In this document: positions 30,025 to 39,145 of the stretch, one piece after another
Position numbering within the stretch: position 1 is the stretch's first letter
How the letters are laid out: each line of letters begins with the position of its first letter
From: Pantoea sp. Ap-967
Lineage (GTDB): Bacteria; Pseudomonadota; Gammaproteobacteria; Pseudomonadales; Pseudomonadaceae
Direction: 5' to 3'
Assembly: GCF_011752565.1 (NCBI RefSeq)
Contig: NZ_VWXK01000001.1
Span: 1-64,000 of the forward strand
DNA length: 64,000 nucleotides
Position numbers and translations under genes: made by a program
The notes under the pieces: generated by a model
Seen by the model: the letters and a program-made list of their open reading frames with translations, nothing else
Told to the model about the DNA's origin: nothing
Database searches by the model: none

Positions 30025-31194
30025 CTAAGCGGCGCTCGGCCCTACAGCCACTGCAGGCCGCGCACGCCAGGCCAAGGTCAACACCAGCCCCAGCATCGCC
30101 ATCCCGGCACCGGCATACGACACGGCTGGATACCCCAGCCCCGCATTGATCACCGCCCCACCCAGCGCCGCGCCAATCGCGTTACCCAGGTTGAACGCCC
30201 CGATATTCACCGCCGACGCCAGGTTCGGTGCGTCCTTGGCGGCTTCCATCACGCGCATTTGCAGCGGCGGCACCAGGGCGAAGCTGGCAATACCCCACAC
30301 CAGGATCGCCACCGCGGTCGGCAGTGAGCCGCCCAAGGTCGCCGGAAACACCAGCAACACCGCGACCAACACCGCCAGGGAAACCAGCAGGGTTCGTTCG
30401 ATCGAACGGTCCGCCGCCTTGCCGCCCCACAGGTTGCCCAGGGTCAAGCCGATGCCGAACAGCACCAGCATGGCGGTGATGAAGGGGGTCGAGGCCTGGG
30501 CCTGGCTGTGCAGAATCGGCGCGATATAGGTGAACACGGTGAACATCGCACTGGAGCCGACCACCGTCAGCGCTAGCGCCGCCAACACCGGCCCACGGCC
30601 CAGCACACGGATCTCGGCCATCGCCCCGCCGCTTTTGGGCAGCGGCAGGTCGGGCAGCGCAAACCACAGCGACACCATGGCCACCAACCCAAGGCCGGCA
30701 ATGCCCCAGAACGCCGTGCGCCAGCCGAACAATTCACCGAACCAGGTGGCCAGGGGAACGCCGCCGATGGTGGCCAAGGTCAGGCCCATGAACATCGCGG
30801 CCACCGCCCCGGCCCTTTTCTCCGGCGGCACCACACTGGCCGCCACTACCGAGCCGACACCAAAGAACGCGCCATGGTTGAGCGACGTGACAATGCGCGC
30901 AACCAACAAGCTCTGGTAGTCGCTGGCCAGCGCCGACAGCAGGTTACCCAGGGTGAAGATCGCCATCAGGCCGATCAGCAGGTAACGGCGCGGAACCTTG
31001 CCGGTGGCCAGGGTCATCAATGGCGCGCCGATCAGCACGCCAACGGCGTAGGCACTGACCAGCAGGCCGGCAGCGGGAATCGACACGCCGAGGTCGGCGG
31101 CGATGCTGGGCAACATGCCCATGGGGGCGAATTCAGTGACGCCGATGCCGAAGGCACCGATGGCCAGCGCCACGAGAGGGGGATTTATACGCAT
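30025..31194 (-). CDS. MFS transporter, AraJ/PbuE-like exporter
   Basis: This 389-residue inner-membrane protein has 12 helices. The start, GAFGIGVTEFAPMGMLPSIA, and GGKAADRSIERTLL in the 8-9 loop are typical of the 12-helix DHA1 branch that includes AraJ, NepI and PbuE. It is probably an exporter of a sugar, nucleoside or drug. It is divergent from the LysR gene at 31291 across 96 bases, a likely regulator. Confidence 0.87.
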   Translation of the reverse strand: MRINPPLVALAIGAFGIGVTEFAPMGMLPSIAADLGVSIPAAGLLVSAYAVGVLIGAPLMTLATGKVPRRYLLIGLMAIFTLGNLLSALASDYQSLLVARIVTSLNHGAFFGVGSVVAASVVPPEKRAGAVAAMFMGLTLATIGGVPLATWFGELFGWRTAFWGIAGLGLVAMVSLWFALPDLPLPKSGGAMAEIRVLGRGPVLAALALTVVGSSAMFTVFTYIAPILHSQAQASTPFITAMLVLFGIGLTLGNLWGGKAADRSIERTLLVSLAVLVAVLLVFPATLGGSLPTAVAILVWGIASFALVPPLQMRVMEAAKDAPNLASAVNIGAFNLGNAIGAALGGAVINAGLGYPAVSYAGAGMAMLGLVLTLAWRARPAVAVGPSAA

Positions 31195-31290
31195 GGGGAA
31201 AGCTCCTTATCTATGACGGGAATGCTACGATCAGCGCCTTGAACGCACTAGACCGCTTTTTCGGCAATCACCTTTGCGTATGAGGCACAA

Positions 31291-32205
31291 ATGGATTACA
31301 ACGGCCGCTCTGGAGAAATGGAGGTGTTCGCCCAGGTGGTGGATGCCGGTAGCCTGTCGGCCGCAGCGCGGGCACTGGGGCTGACGCCGTCGGCGGTCAG
31401 CCGCATCATTGCCCGCGCCGAACAGCGCCTGGGCACCCGCTTGCTGTTGCGCACCACCCGGGCGATTACCCTGACCACCGAAGGCGAGGCCTACCTGCGT
31501 GGGGCGCGGCGCATTCTGGCGGACCTGGTTGAAGTCGAAGAAGCGATCACCGACCAGGGCGTGCCACGCGGACGGCTACGGGTGAGCGCGGCGCTGGGCC
31601 ATGGCCGGCTGACCCTGGTGCCGCTGCTGACGGCGTTCAGCGCGCGTTACCCGCAGGTGCTGGTGGACCTGACCCTGAGCGACGAGATCGTTGACATTCA
31701 CGGCGGCCAGGCCGATGTCGCGCTGCGTTTCGGCGTGTTGCCCGACAGCTCGCTGAGCGCGCGCTGCATCGGCCATACTGGGCAGGTGGTGGTGGCGTCG
31801 CCGCAGTACCTGGAGCGCTGCGGCACGCCGCAGGTGCCGGAAGACCTGGCGCGGCACAACTGTTTGCGCTTCAACTTCCGAAGGGCGGCGATGGACTGGC
31901 CGTTCAGCCGCGATGGCGAGGGCTTTTCGCTGAAGGTGGCCGGGAATATCGAATGCAGCAGCGGCGAGGCCCTGGCGCAATTGGCCCTGCTGGGTGCGGG
32001 GGTGGCGCGGATCGGGCTGTTTACCGTGGCCGATGCCTTGCAAAGCGGCCAGTTGGTGGCGTTGCTCGAAGACTACAACCCGGGGGACCAGGAACCGTTG
32101 CATGTGGTGTTCGTCGGTGGGCCGACGATGCCGGCACGGGTGCGGGTGTTCGTGGATTTTCTGGTGGAGCATCACCAAGGGTGGCCGTTGGGCGCAGGGG
32201 CCTGA
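31291..32205 (+). CDS. LysR-family regulator
   Basis: This 304-residue LysR protein has the helix-turn-helix in MEVFAQVVDAGSLSAAARAL and SAVSRIIARAEQRLGTRLL and an effector domain from about 95 onward. GAGGC lies before the ATG. Its type (DNA-binding head with LRTTRAITLT) is the common AaeR/DhcR-like subgroup. It is divergent from the MFS exporter, which it probably controls. Confidence 0.9.
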   Translation: MDYNGRSGEMEVFAQVVDAGSLSAAARALGLTPSAVSRIIARAEQRLGTRLLLRTTRAITLTTEGEAYLRGARRILADLVEVEEAITDQGVPRGRLRVSAALGHGRLTLVPLLTAFSARYPQVLVDLTLSDEIVDIHGGQADVALRFGVLPDSSLSARCIGHTGQVVVASPQYLERCGTPQVPEDLARHNCLRFNFRRAAMDWPFSRDGEGFSLKVAGNIECSSGEALAQLALLGAGVARIGLFTVADALQSGQLVALLEDYNPGDQEPLHVVFVGGPTMPARVRVFVDFLVEHHQGWPLGAGA

Positions 32206-32220
32206 TTGAACGAGGCCTCC

Positions 32221-32338
32221 CTGTAGGAGCGAGCGAAGCTCGCGATGGGCTGCAGAGCAGCCCCGGCGTTATCGGCCGCGAAGCTCAAATCCTAGGGCCG
32301 CTGCGCGCCCCATCGCGAGCTACGCTCGCTCCTACAGA
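32221..32338. repeat. Composite REP element (~118 bp)
   Basis: ctgtaggagcgagcgaagct and agctacgctcgctcctacag are inverted ends around the same interior as at 8716, 16071 and 25810. Confidence 0.9.
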
Positions 32339-32349
32339 GAGTGCGGGAA

Positions 32350-32976
32350 CTACCGTCCCCCTTGCATGCCGCTCAGCAGGAAGGCCATGAACCGCCGCAC
32401 CTCCTCGCGGTGCCCCGCCAGCTCCAGGGGCTCGGCATTGCACAGGCGCAACAGCTGCAAATGGCCGTAGTCATTGATCAGGAATGCCGCATAGGCCACA
32501 TCCAGGTCAGGGCGCAGCTGGCCGCTGTCACACAGGTCCTGCAGCAGGCGCACCAACTCCGCCACCAGCGCATCGTTGACCCGCTTATACGCCTGCGGCA
32601 CCTCCTGCTGGTGGGGGCCCAGCAACGGCAACAGCGGTGGAAGGATTTCCCGCCACAGCGGCGCCGGTAGCACCTCGAAGGCGTACTCGGTCAGGTGCGC
32701 CTCGTAACAGCACAGGGCATCCAGGGCAGTGTCGAACTCCGCCAGCCGCTGGCGCACCTGTGCCACCGCACGGTGGTCAGCCTCGCGCAGCTTCTCCAGC
32801 AGTATTTCCTGCTTGCTGCCGAAATAGGCAAACACCGTCGGCACCGACACCGCCGCCAGGCGGGCAATCTGCTCCATGGTCGTGGTCTGGAAGCCCTGGG
32901 CTTCGAACAGGCCAAGCGCCGTACGGCTGATCGTTTCCCGGCGCATCGCCTTCTGCTGCTCGCGCAATCCGCTCAC
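32350..32976 (-). CDS. TetR-family regulator
   Basis: This 208-residue protein has a TetR DNA-binding head (about 8-60: ETISRTALGLFEAQGFQTTT and SVPTVFAYFGSKQEILLEKL). I start at GTG 32976, four bases from AGGGGG; the in-frame ATG at 33024 would place the start inside the presumed operator. It is divergent from the amidohydrolase-MFS pair, which it probably represses. Ligand unknown. Confidence 0.85.
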   Translation of the reverse strand: MSGLREQQKAMRRETISRTALGLFEAQGFQTTTMEQIARLAAVSVPTVFAYFGSKQEILLEKLREADHRAVAQVRQRLAEFDTALDALCCYEAHLTEYAFEVLPAPLWREILPPLLPLLGPHQQEVPQAYKRVNDALVAELVRLLQDLCDSGQLRPDLDVAYAAFLINDYGHLQLLRLCNAEPLELAGHREEVRRFMAFLLSGMQGGR

Positions 32977-32990
32977 ATCGCCCCCTGTCT

Positions 32991-33030
32991 TGTGAATTCG
33001 CTGCCCAGCATACAGCAAAGCCAATTCACA
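32991..33030. promoter_or_regulatory. Inverted repeat between tetR and amidohydrolase genes
   Basis: TGTGAATT (32991-32998) and AATTCACA (33023-33030) are perfect inverted arms 24 bases apart, in the shared promoter region. TTGACT at 33042 could be a -35 element of the plus-strand promoter. This is a candidate operator for the divergent TetR protein. Confidence 0.45.
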
Positions 33031-33100
33031 AAAATATTTTATTGACTAAAGTTTTTAACCGACACAACACTAGCGCGGCATTTTGACCCAGGGAGCCGCC

Positions 33101-34780
33101 ATGAGCACCGCAGCAGACCTCATCATCCATAACGCCCGCATCTACACCGTGGACCCGCACCGGCCCTGGGCCGATGCCGTCGCCGTACAAGGCGAGCACA
33201 TTCTCTGCGTGGGCGACCACGCCCGTGTCATGGCCTACGCCACCGGCGCCACGCGCCTGATCGACGCGGGCGGCAAGCTGGTGCTGCCCGGCTTCGTCGA
33301 ATCGCACTGGCACTTCTCCAGCACTGCGTTCGCCTTCCAGGCCCTGGTCAACCATGAAGACCCACAGCAGGTGCTGGCCCTGCTGCAGCGCTATGTGGAC
33401 GCCAACCCGCAGGAAAAGGCCATTACCGGCATGGGCTGGATCCAGCCGCTGATGCCACCCGAGCTGCTGCGCCGCGAAGCGCTCGATGCCATCTGCCCAG
33501 ACAAGCCGGTGTGCCTGCTGTCCACCGACTACCACACCATGTGGGTCAACTCCTACGCGCTGACTGCTGCCGGCATCGACCGCGACACCCCACCCGTAGA
33601 GGAAGGCGCCAGCTGGTTCGAGAAAGACCCGGTCAGCGGCGAGCCGACAGGGGTGATCGTCGACTGCGCGGCCTATTCGCTGCTGATGCAGCGCCTGAGC
33701 GAAGCCGGCTACCTGCCGACCGGTATCGACCTGTACCTGCGCTCGATTCCCTTCTGGCAGGAAAAACTGGTGGCCGCCGGCATTACCACGGTGTTTGACG
33801 CAGGCTTCCTCGACCCGGCAGGCGACCAGGCGCTGCTGTACGAAACCCTGCAGCAGCTGGAGCGCGAGCAACGCCTGAAGCTGCGCGTGGTCGGCAGCTA
33901 CATCAACATGGGCACCGAGGATGATCCGCTGCCCATCCTGCAAGACCTGCGCAGCCGCTACGACTCACCGCTGGTGAAGGCGCAAACCCTTAAGTTGATG
34001 CTCGACGGCACCGAGCTGAACCACACGGCATTCCTGCTCGAACCCTACTGCGACAAACCCCACTGCGGCGCCACGACCATGCCCGAGGCGGTGTTCGAGC
34101 GCCATGTGCGCGCCGCCGACGCCGCCGGCATCGACGTGATGGTGCATGCCGTGGGCGACGGCGCCGTGCGCATGGCGCTGGACGTGTTCGAACGCACCTT
34201 CGCCCACAACCCACCCCGTGATCGCCGCCACGTGATCACCCACGCCTTCCTCACCCACAGCGACGACATCCCGCGCTTCCGGCGCATCGGCGTCATGGCC
34301 AACACCCAGCTGCAATGGGGCGTGGTCGATGCCTACGCCGAGGCGATCCAGCAGTCGTACGGGTTCAAGCGCTGGGCCTCGATGTACAAGTTCCGCACCT
34401 TCATCGACCAAGGCGTAACCGTGTCGATCGGCATGGACGGGCTGGTTTGCCAATGCCGCTGCCAGCACAAGCCGGTGGAGCACATCGAGTCGGGCCATAC
34501 CCGCCAGCTCAGCGGCGAGCCCAACGCGCCGGTGATGCCCGATGCCGACGAGCGCCTGAGCATCCCGCAGCTGATTGCCGCCTACACCCTCAACGGTGCC
34601 TACCAATTGGGGCTGGAACAGGAGATCGGCTCGATCACCGCTGGCAAGCGCGCCGACATCATCATTCTTGAGCAGGACCTGTTCGAACTCGACCGCTACC
34701 AGATCGGCAAGACCGACGTGGCGCTAACCCTGATGAACGGCCGCATCACCCACGACGCAGGCACCCTCCCCCACGCCTGA
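33101..34780 (+). CDS. YtcJ-like amidohydrolase
   Basis: This 559-residue metal-dependent hydrolase belongs to the Amidohydro_3/YtcJ group. The metal motif HxH is H69-W-H71 (VESHWHF); further metal or catalytic residues are in VHAVGDGAVR and SIGMDGL. The C-terminal composite domain ends EIGSITAGKRADIIILEQ, the usual mark of the superfamily. AGGGAG precedes ATG 33101. Substrates of this group are N-acyl or cyclic amides but vary widely. It is followed 33 bases later by an MFS gene and probably cotranscribed, suggesting uptake and hydrolysis of one compound. Confidence 0.88.
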   Translation: MSTAADLIIHNARIYTVDPHRPWADAVAVQGEHILCVGDHARVMAYATGATRLIDAGGKLVLPGFVESHWHFSSTAFAFQALVNHEDPQQVLALLQRYVDANPQEKAITGMGWIQPLMPPELLRREALDAICPDKPVCLLSTDYHTMWVNSYALTAAGIDRDTPPVEEGASWFEKDPVSGEPTGVIVDCAAYSLLMQRLSEAGYLPTGIDLYLRSIPFWQEKLVAAGITTVFDAGFLDPAGDQALLYETLQQLEREQRLKLRVVGSYINMGTEDDPLPILQDLRSRYDSPLVKAQTLKLMLDGTELNHTAFLLEPYCDKPHCGATTMPEAVFERHVRAADAAGIDVMVHAVGDGAVRMALDVFERTFAHNPPRDRRHVITHAFLTHSDDIPRFRRIGVMANTQLQWGVVDAYAEAIQQSYGFKRWASMYKFRTFIDQGVTVSIGMDGLVCQCRCQHKPVEHIESGHTRQLSGEPNAPVMPDADERLSIPQLIAAYTLNGAYQLGLEQEIGSITAGKRADIIILEQDLFELDRYQIGKTDVALTLMNGRITHDAGTLPHA

Positions 34781-34813
34781 CCCTGACCGCCCTGCTTCAC
34801 CCGGAAAATTGCC

Positions 34814-35965
34814 ATGCACAACAATAACAACACCCTGCTGCTGCGTGCCGCGCTGATCTACATAGCCGCCACGGCCTTGATCATCATTGGCGTGCAACCG
34901 ATCTTCATCGGCCTGGTGGCCGAACGGCTCGGCCTGAACCTGAGCCAGCAAGGCTGGGTCCTGTCCGGCGAAATGACCGGCACCCTGCTGGGCTGCCTGC
35001 TGCTGCCTGTGTTGGGGCGCCGCTTCGGCGGGCGCGGCCTTTACCTTGGCGCGGCGCTGGCAGCATTGGCGCTGAACCTGGCCAGTGCCGCGCTGAGCTC
35101 GCTGGGCGCGCTGGTGCTGTGCCGCCTGGCCTGTGGCCTGGCGGCCGGCGTGCTGTATGCCGGGGCGGTCAGTGGGCTGGGGCGCTTGCCCGGGCAAGAC
35201 CGCTCCTACGGTTTGTCGTTGTTGATCCAGACCGCCGTCTTTGCCCTGTATGCCACCTGCCTGCCGCAGCTGGCCGAGCAGCTCGGCAACCGTGGCGCGG
35301 TGGCGACCCTGGGGTTTTGGTTCGTGCTGATTGCCCTGGCGGCGCTGGCCATTCCGCATCGGCTGCACCGTGAGGCGCCAGCTGAGGTGGCAGGCAGCGG
35401 GCTCGGCTCGGCAACCTTGGGCCGTTATGCCTTGCTGGGGATGCTGTGCCTGCAGTTGGCGATCTACTGCATTTGGGGCTTCGTCGACCAGCTGGCCCGC
35501 GAACGCGGCATTGGCGCAGTGGACGTGGGCTGGGCATTTGGCCTGGGGATTCTTGGCGGCTTGCCCGGCGGCGCATTGCCCAGCGTGCTGGGCGCACGGG
35601 TGAGCCGTGGGCCGATGATCGGTTTGGGGTCGGTGCTGGTGCTGGTGTCGATCGGCATGCTGGCGCGCTTCACGCCGGATGCGAACTGGCTGTGCCTGGC
35701 GCTGCTGCTGATGAACTTCGGCTGGGTGCTGGCGCTGACGTATTACATGGGGGCGATCACCACCAATGACCCACGGGGTACATTGACGCCCTGGGTCAGC
35801 ATCCTGCAGGTGGCCGCAGCGGCGCTGGCGCCGGCCTTCGTGGCCCTGCAGCAACAGGGCGCCGGGCACGAGACGATTTTCGTCAGTGCCGCGGTGGCGG
35901 TGGTCCTGGGCTTGGTACTCAAGTGCCTGGCCGGTGTCGTTCAGCGCCGGGCCAGGCCCGCCTGA
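34814..35965 (+). CDS. MFS transporter
   Basis: This 383-residue inner-membrane protein has about 12 hydrophobic helices and weak MFS motifs (VLGRRFGGRGLYLG in the 2-3 loop). It follows the amidohydrolase by 33 bases and is probably its transporter. The N-terminus, MHNNNN, is Asn-rich. A REP pair follows. Substrate unknown. Confidence 0.83.
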   Translation: MHNNNNTLLLRAALIYIAATALIIIGVQPIFIGLVAERLGLNLSQQGWVLSGEMTGTLLGCLLLPVLGRRFGGRGLYLGAALAALALNLASAALSSLGALVLCRLACGLAAGVLYAGAVSGLGRLPGQDRSYGLSLLIQTAVFALYATCLPQLAEQLGNRGAVATLGFWFVLIALAALAIPHRLHREAPAEVAGSGLGSATLGRYALLGMLCLQLAIYCIWGFVDQLARERGIGAVDVGWAFGLGILGGLPGGALPSVLGARVSRGPMIGLGSVLVLVSIGMLARFTPDANWLCLALLLMNFGWVLALTYYMGAITTNDPRGTLTPWVSILQVAAAALAPAFVALQQQGAGHETIFVSAAVAVVLGLVLKCLAGVVQRRARPA

Positions 35966-35996
35966 CCCCACCGGGTTCTTTGTTCAATCAAATATC

Positions 35997-36084
35997 TGTA
36001 GGAGCGGGCTTGCCCCGCGAAGCAGGCAACGCGGTGCATGGCACCGGCAAAGCCGGTGTTCGCGGGGCAAGCCCGCTCCTACAG
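35997..36084. repeat. REP pair (inverted) with linker
   Basis: tgtaggagcgggcttgcccc and ggggcaagcccgctcctaca are perfect inverted arms around a linker containing ggcaccggcaaagccggtg. This is the cleanest copy of this REP type in the window. Confidence 0.95.
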
Positions 36085-36193
36085 GTCTCCTAACGCACAT
36101 CTTCCAGAAGTGCATCTGGCCGTTGTCTGCCATCATTGACTTTGCTGCCCCAACAACAGCCCCATCGCCAACCCACCACCAGGGCCGACCACC

Positions 36194-37159
36194 ATGCGCA
36201 TCGCCATTCCCGACGACTACCAGGACGTAATCCGCTCCCTCGACTGCTTCAGCAAGCTGGCGGGCCACGAGGTCCAGGTGTTCCACCAGCAGCGCCCGGC
36301 CTCGCTGGATGAACTGGCCAGCCGCTTCGCCGATGCCGAGGCACTGGTACTCACCCGCGAGCGCACGCGCATCGACGCCGCCCTGCTCGACCGGCTGCCG
36401 AAGCTCAAGCTGATCAGCCAGACCGGCAAGGTTGCCGGCCATCTGGATGTGGACGCCTGCACGGCGCGCGGCATCGTCGTGACCGAGGGGCGCGGTTCAC
36501 CGGTGGCGCCGGCGGAACTGGCCTGGACGCTGATGCTCAACGCCCGGCGCCAGCTGGTGCCGGCGATCGATGCGTTCCGCCAGGGCGATTGGCAGGTCAA
36601 CCTGGGCCAGGCGGTGGCCGGCCAGGTGCTGGGCATCTGGGGCTACGGCAAGATCGGCCAACGCCTGGCGCGCTATGCCCAGGCCTTCGATATGCCGGTG
36701 CTGGTGTGGGGCAGCGAGGCCAGCCGCGCCAAGGCCGAGGCGGATGGGCACCGGGCGGCGGCTTCGCGGGAGGCGTTCTTCGCCGAGTCGGATATCCTCA
36801 GCCTCAACCTGCGCCTGTCGCCCAGCACCCGCCACGGGGTGACCTGCGATGACCTGTCGCGTATGAAAACCAGCGCACTGCTGGTGAACATCAGCCGCGC
36901 CGAGCTGATCGCCCCCGGCGCCCTGCTGCAGGCGCTCGACAACGGGCGGCCGGGTTATGCGGCGGTGGATGTCTACGAGCAGGAGCCGATACTCGACCCC
37001 AGCCACCCCCTGCTGCGCCACCCGCGCGTGCTGTGCACACCGCACCTGGGCTACGTGGAGAAGAATGGCTACGAGCTGTACTTTGGCGATGCGTTCGACA
37101 ATGTGCTGGCGTTTGCCCAAGGGGCGCCGATCAACGTGGCGAATCCACAAGTGCTGTAG
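36194..37159 (+). CDS. D-2-hydroxyacid dehydrogenase family protein
   Basis: This 321-residue NAD(P)-linked dehydrogenase has a Rossmann domain (about 100-285) with GYGKIG, catalytic Arg in NISRAEL, Glu near YEQEPI and His in CTPHLGYV. The catalytic and nucleotide domains have the order of the 2-hydroxyacid dehydrogenase family (SerA, GhrB, DdH). Which acid it reduces cannot be told. It is alone, flanked by REP elements. Confidence 0.88.
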   Translation: MRIAIPDDYQDVIRSLDCFSKLAGHEVQVFHQQRPASLDELASRFADAEALVLTRERTRIDAALLDRLPKLKLISQTGKVAGHLDVDACTARGIVVTEGRGSPVAPAELAWTLMLNARRQLVPAIDAFRQGDWQVNLGQAVAGQVLGIWGYGKIGQRLARYAQAFDMPVLVWGSEASRAKAEADGHRAAASREAFFAESDILSLNLRLSPSTRHGVTCDDLSRMKTSALLVNISRAELIAPGALLQALDNGRPGYAAVDVYEQEPILDPSHPLLRHPRVLCTPHLGYVEKNGYELYFGDAFDNVLAFAQGAPINVANPQVL

Positions 37160-37203
37160 GCGATGCCCTGTAGGAGATCACCCAGCCCTGCGGGCTGCAA
37201 TCC

Positions 37204-37292
37204 CCTGTGGGAGCGGGCTTGCCCGCGAAGCAGGCGATGAGGTGGATGGCACCGGCTTCGCCGGTGTTCGCGGGCAAGCCCGCTCCCACAGG
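37204..37292. repeat. REP pair, variant arms
   Basis: cctgtgggagcgggcttgcc and ggcaagcccgctcccacagg are inverted, a TGTGGGAGC variant of the pair at 35997. A lone partial arm (agcgggcttgccccgcgaac) lies at about 37331-37350. Confidence 0.9.
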
Positions 37293-37395
37293 ATTCTCTT
37301 TTAATTCAGATAGTTATGACTTGCTCCATGAGCGGGCTTGCCCCGCGAACACCGGCAACCCCGGTGCCGTGGCGATCATGCCCGTGCCAACGCGG

Positions 37396-38037
37396 TCAAT
37401 CAGGCCAGCACGACTGGCGAATCACACTGCAGAAATTGCCCGGCCGGAAGGCCGGGTCCTTGTCCGCAATCACATCGGCCTTGACGTTACCGAATGTGGT
37501 TTGCGGCTTGTGCCGAATCCCTTCGTAGAACGCCTGGATGATGGCCTCCTTGAACTGCGCCCCGCGCGGGTGCGCCTGCACCACCGCATCGCGCAGCGCC
37601 GGGCTGAGGCCGTCATGGTGCAGGCCCAGCACATCGGTTTCGACCCCGGCGGTCACCAGCGCGATCAGCGGATGCATGTGCTCAGGAATGCCGGGCGTGG
37701 TGTGCAGGGCGATCGCCGTCCACACCCGCTCGACATCGCGTTCGTCGACACCGTGGCGCTGGAGGAAGTCGCGGGCAGCGTTGGCCCCGTCGACTTCGAA
37801 ACGGCAACAGGCGCTGCTGTGGGTGTGGGTCAGGCCCATGTCGTGGAACATGCAGCCTGCGTACAGCAACTCGCTGTCGTACTTCAGCCCCAGCCGCTCT
37901 CCCGTCAGGGCGGCGAAATAGAACACCCGGCTGGAATGGTGAAACAACAGAGGGGACGCCGTGTCACGCACAAGCTCGGTGATTTCACGGGCCATGGCGC
38001 TGTCGGGCAGCGCGATACCAGCAATGGATGAAGACAT
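37396..38037 (-). CDS. HD-domain hydrolase
   Basis: This 213-residue protein has an HD metal domain: H in LLFHHSSRVFYF, the HD pair in CMFHDMGLTHTH, H in AIALHTTPGI. This pattern fits the group of small HD proteins related to cyanamide hydratase. I start at ATG 38037 with AGGAG seven bases upstream, not 48 bases earlier. It is divergent from a GlxA-type regulator (130-base gap), a conserved-looking pair. The substrate is unknown; a phosphohydrolase is the alternative. Confidence 0.8.
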   Translation of the reverse strand: MSSSIAGIALPDSAMAREITELVRDTASPLLFHHSSRVFYFAALTGERLGLKYDSELLYAGCMFHDMGLTHTHSSACCRFEVDGANAARDFLQRHGVDERDVERVWTAIALHTTPGIPEHMHPLIALVTAGVETDVLGLHHDGLSPALRDAVVQAHPRGAQFKEAIIQAFYEGIRHKPQTTFGNVKADVIADKDPAFRPGNFCSVIRQSCWPD

Positions 38038-38167
38038 GATCGCTCCTGGGTGGGTGAATGACCTGCCCAGTCTGCTGGCGTGCACCTATGTCCTCAATTG
38101 ACTTATAACGCCATATCCTGCCATTGTCGCGGTAATACGGACTTGCAGTCCGATACCTGGAACCCAC

Positions 38168-39145
38168 ATGCCAACACCCTCACTGACATTGGCCATTCTG
38201 GCGATGCCCGGCGTTCAGCTGCTGGACGCCTGCGGCCCGCTCGACGTATTTGCCGAGGCCAATCGCCAGGTCGGCTACGATGCCTATCGCCTGTTGTTGC
38301 TGGCGTGCGAACCCGGCCCGCTGGTGAGCTCATCCGGCACTCGCCTGCTGGCCGATGGCTGGATAGGCGAAGACCTGGAAGCGTTCGATACGTTGCTGAT
38401 CGCCGGAACCCCGAACGCTGCCGAACAGTATTTGCGGCCCGGTATCCTCGACTGGCTGCGCCAGCGTGCCGGCGCCTGCCGGCGTTATGGGTCGGTGTGC
38501 ACCGGGGCATTCGCGCTGGCTGCCGCCGGCTTGCTCGACGCACGCCGGGTAACGACCCACTGGGCCGTAGCGCAGACGCTGGCCGAGCGCTATCCCCTGG
38601 TGCAGGTGGAGGCCGATGCCATCCAGGTGCACGACGGAAAGCTGCGCACGGCAGCCGGGGTGACGGCCGGGCTGGATCTGGCCTTGTCCCTGGTGGAAGA
38701 AGACCTGGGGCGGGAGGTAGCCCGGCAAGTGGCCGGGCAACTGGTGATGTATTTCAAGCGCCCGGGTGGGCAGTTGCAGTTCAGCCGCCAGGGTGGCACC
38801 TCACCCGTCGGGCGCTCAGCCCTGCAAGGCCTGCAGCGCTTCGTTGCAGCCAACCCGGCGCTGGCCCACGACATTGCCAGCCTGGCTGCCCGGGTGGGGC
38901 TCAGCCCCAGGCACTTCGCCCGGGTGTTCCAGCATGATGTCGGCATGACCCCGGCGGCCTGGGTCGAGCTGGCCAGGGTCAATGCTGCACGGGCGCGGCT
39001 GGAGGGTGGGCGCGAGCCACCCAAGCAGGTGGCTGCCTTGTGCGGGTTTGCCAATGCCGACACCTTACGCCGGGCGTTCGTGCGGCACGTGGGTGTGACG
39101 CCGGCGGAGTACCGCAAACGCTTCGCCCAGCACGCCGCCGACTAG
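38168..39145 (+). CDS. GlxA-type AraC regulator
   Basis: This 325-residue regulator has a DJ-1/PfpI domain (about 5-190) with Cys retained in YGSVCTGAFALAAAGLL and an AraC DNA-binding domain (about 225-320; LAARVGLSPRHFARVFQHDV). It is divergent from the HD-domain gene, the probable target. Its last bases overlap the end of the convergent oxidoreductase by four bases. Confidence 0.87.
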   Translation: MPTPSLTLAILAMPGVQLLDACGPLDVFAEANRQVGYDAYRLLLLACEPGPLVSSSGTRLLADGWIGEDLEAFDTLLIAGTPNAAEQYLRPGILDWLRQRAGACRRYGSVCTGAFALAAAGLLDARRVTTHWAVAQTLAERYPLVQVEADAIQVHDGKLRTAAGVTAGLDLALSLVEEDLGREVARQVAGQLVMYFKRPGGQLQFSRQGGTSPVGRSALQGLQRFVAANPALAHDIASLAARVGLSPRHFARVFQHDVGMTPAAWVELARVNAARARLEGGREPPKQVAALCGFANADTLRRAFVRHVGVTPAEYRKRFAQHAAD

